Positions 6,341-6,913 of a stretch of 6,913 nucleotides of DNA are shown here, one piece after another. The stretch comes from Planctomycetota bacterium (GTDB lineage: Bacteria; Planctomycetota; UBA1135; GCA-002686595): contig JARGOW010000206.1 in assembly GCA_029212955.1 (NCBI GenBank), positions 1 to 6,913 of the forward strand, written 5' to 3'. Both the position numbers and the translations under genes were made by a program. A model generated the notes under the pieces. It was not told where the DNA came from. It worked only from the letters and a program-made list of their open reading frames with translations, and made no database searches. How positions within the stretch are numbered: position 1 is the first letter of the stretch; every line of letters begins with the position of its first letter.

Positions 6341-6913
6341 ATGTCCGCCCTTTTCGCCTGGCTATTGGCTGTCCCAGTGTGGTTGCCATCCTGCCAAGCC
6401 CCCTCCCCGCCCCCTGGGCCCAAGATTGTCCACCATTTAAAGGTTCAAGGGTTGGAGCGAACCTATCGAGTCTTCCAGCCCACCGGCCTGTCCGGCGATA
6501 GGGCGGCACCCTTGGTCTTCGCGTTCCATGGGGGGTCTGGAAACGCCAAGCAGGCCCAACGCCATTATGGATTCGACGTTTTGGCCCAAAAACACGGCTT
6601 CCTGGTCGTTTACCCCGAGGCCATCGACGGCCACTGGAACGACGGCAGGAATGGTGAAAAGTTCGCTGTGCAGAACCGAACCGTGGACGATGTGGCCTAT
6701 TTTCGAGCCGTCCTGAAGCAGGTAAAGGCGGATCACAAGGTCGACGCCGACCGCATTTACGCCATGGGCGCGTCCAACGGGGGCATGTTCGTACAGCGCT
6801 TGGCCCTCGAGGAAACCAGGACCTTTGCCGCGGTCGCGTCCACCATCAGCAGCCTCCCAAAGCCCCTGAAGTCGGATTTCAAGCCCAAGGCTCCTCTGTC
6901 GGTTCTATTCCTG
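6341..6913 (+). CDS. PHB-depolymerase/LpqC-type esterase, 3' end missing
   Basis: The visible 191 residues are the N-terminal part of an alpha/beta-hydrolase whose family usually has about 300-350 residues. It hydrolyses ester bonds; relatives include polyhydroxybutyrate depolymerases, acetylxylan and feruloyl esterases. The oxyanion motif HGG is at 63-65 (PLVFAFHGGSGNA). GFDVLAQKHGFLVVYPEA and WNDGR (99-103) are family hallmarks, and DDVAYFRAVL precedes the strand VDADRIYAMG. The nucleophile is Ser145 in GASNGG. The catalytic Asp and His lie beyond the window. Residues 1-18 are hydrophobic and end in LPSC, a possible but atypical lipobox, followed by a proline-rich linker, so an exported lipoprotein is likely. 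The ATG at 6341 is the only in-frame ATG after the upstream stop at 6275; a GTG at 6278 is less likely because it would bury the signal. No clear Shine-Dalgarno sequence is seen. It diverges from the protease gene. Substrate cannot be told from this part. Confidence 0.9.
   Translation, partial: MSALFAWLLAVPVWLPSCQAPSPPPGPKIVHHLKVQGLERTYRVFQPTGLSGDRAAPLVFAFHGGSGNAKQAQRHYGFDVLAQKHGFLVVYPEAIDGHWNDGRNGEKFAVQNRTVDDVAYFRAVLKQVKADHKVDADRIYAMGASNGGMFVQRLALEETRTFAAVASTISSLPKPLKSDFKPKAPLSVLFL

Noticed and set aside
6437..6736. Minus-strand open frame of 99 codons opposite the esterase
   Set aside because: It overlaps the esterase HGG and WNDGR regions in antisense and has no features of its own.

Overview
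The window is a GC-rich bacterial segment with three protein-coding genes, two of them cut by the window edges. I see no RNA genes, insertion sequences, CRISPR arrays or attachment sites. The best lineage guess is Planctomycetota (marine Saltatorellus/Poly30-like groups). It rests on the C-terminal module of the large protease (YCGPA..., CLGG.LGRF, W.FQAWHRD, ...SNFTN.ITVTF), which I recall as a recurrent tail on secreted proteins of that group. All three genes start without a strong Shine-Dalgarno sequence, which also fits. This is recognition from memory, not a database result.

Layout: (1) Positions 1-2301, minus strand: an exported protein with about 14 ankyrin-like repeats followed by about five TPR-like repeats. 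It continues past position 1, so its C-terminus is missing. (2) Positions 2302-2467: a short intergenic gap with a strong intrinsic terminator for the upstream protease gene, then a possible promoter and a weak ribosome binding site for the ankyrin gene. (3) Positions 2468-6190, minus strand: a complete 1240-residue secreted subtilisin-family (S8) serine protease. It has a signal peptide, a propeptide that looks internally duplicated, an intact Asp/His/Asn/Ser catalytic set, a string of beta-sandwich domains including two tandem FN3-like repeats, and the lineage-type C-terminal module. (4) Positions 6191-6340: a divergent intergenic region with only weak promoter-like sequence. (5) Positions 6341-6913, plus strand: the N-terminal 191 residues of an alpha/beta-hydrolase esterase of the PHB-depolymerase/LpqC type, with a probable lipoprotein signal, cut at the window end.

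All three products look exported. The protease and esterase are secreted hydrolases transcribed away from each other, so the locus may serve extracellular polymer breakdown. The ankyrin/TPR protein is downstream of the protease on the same strand but separated by a terminator, so a functional link is only a possibility. Many long open frames lie opposite the protease and ankyrin genes; I regard them as shadows of high-GC coding sequence. I did not find a convincing undescribed multi-gene system. The most interesting points are the protease architecture and the secreted ankyrin-TPR fusion.
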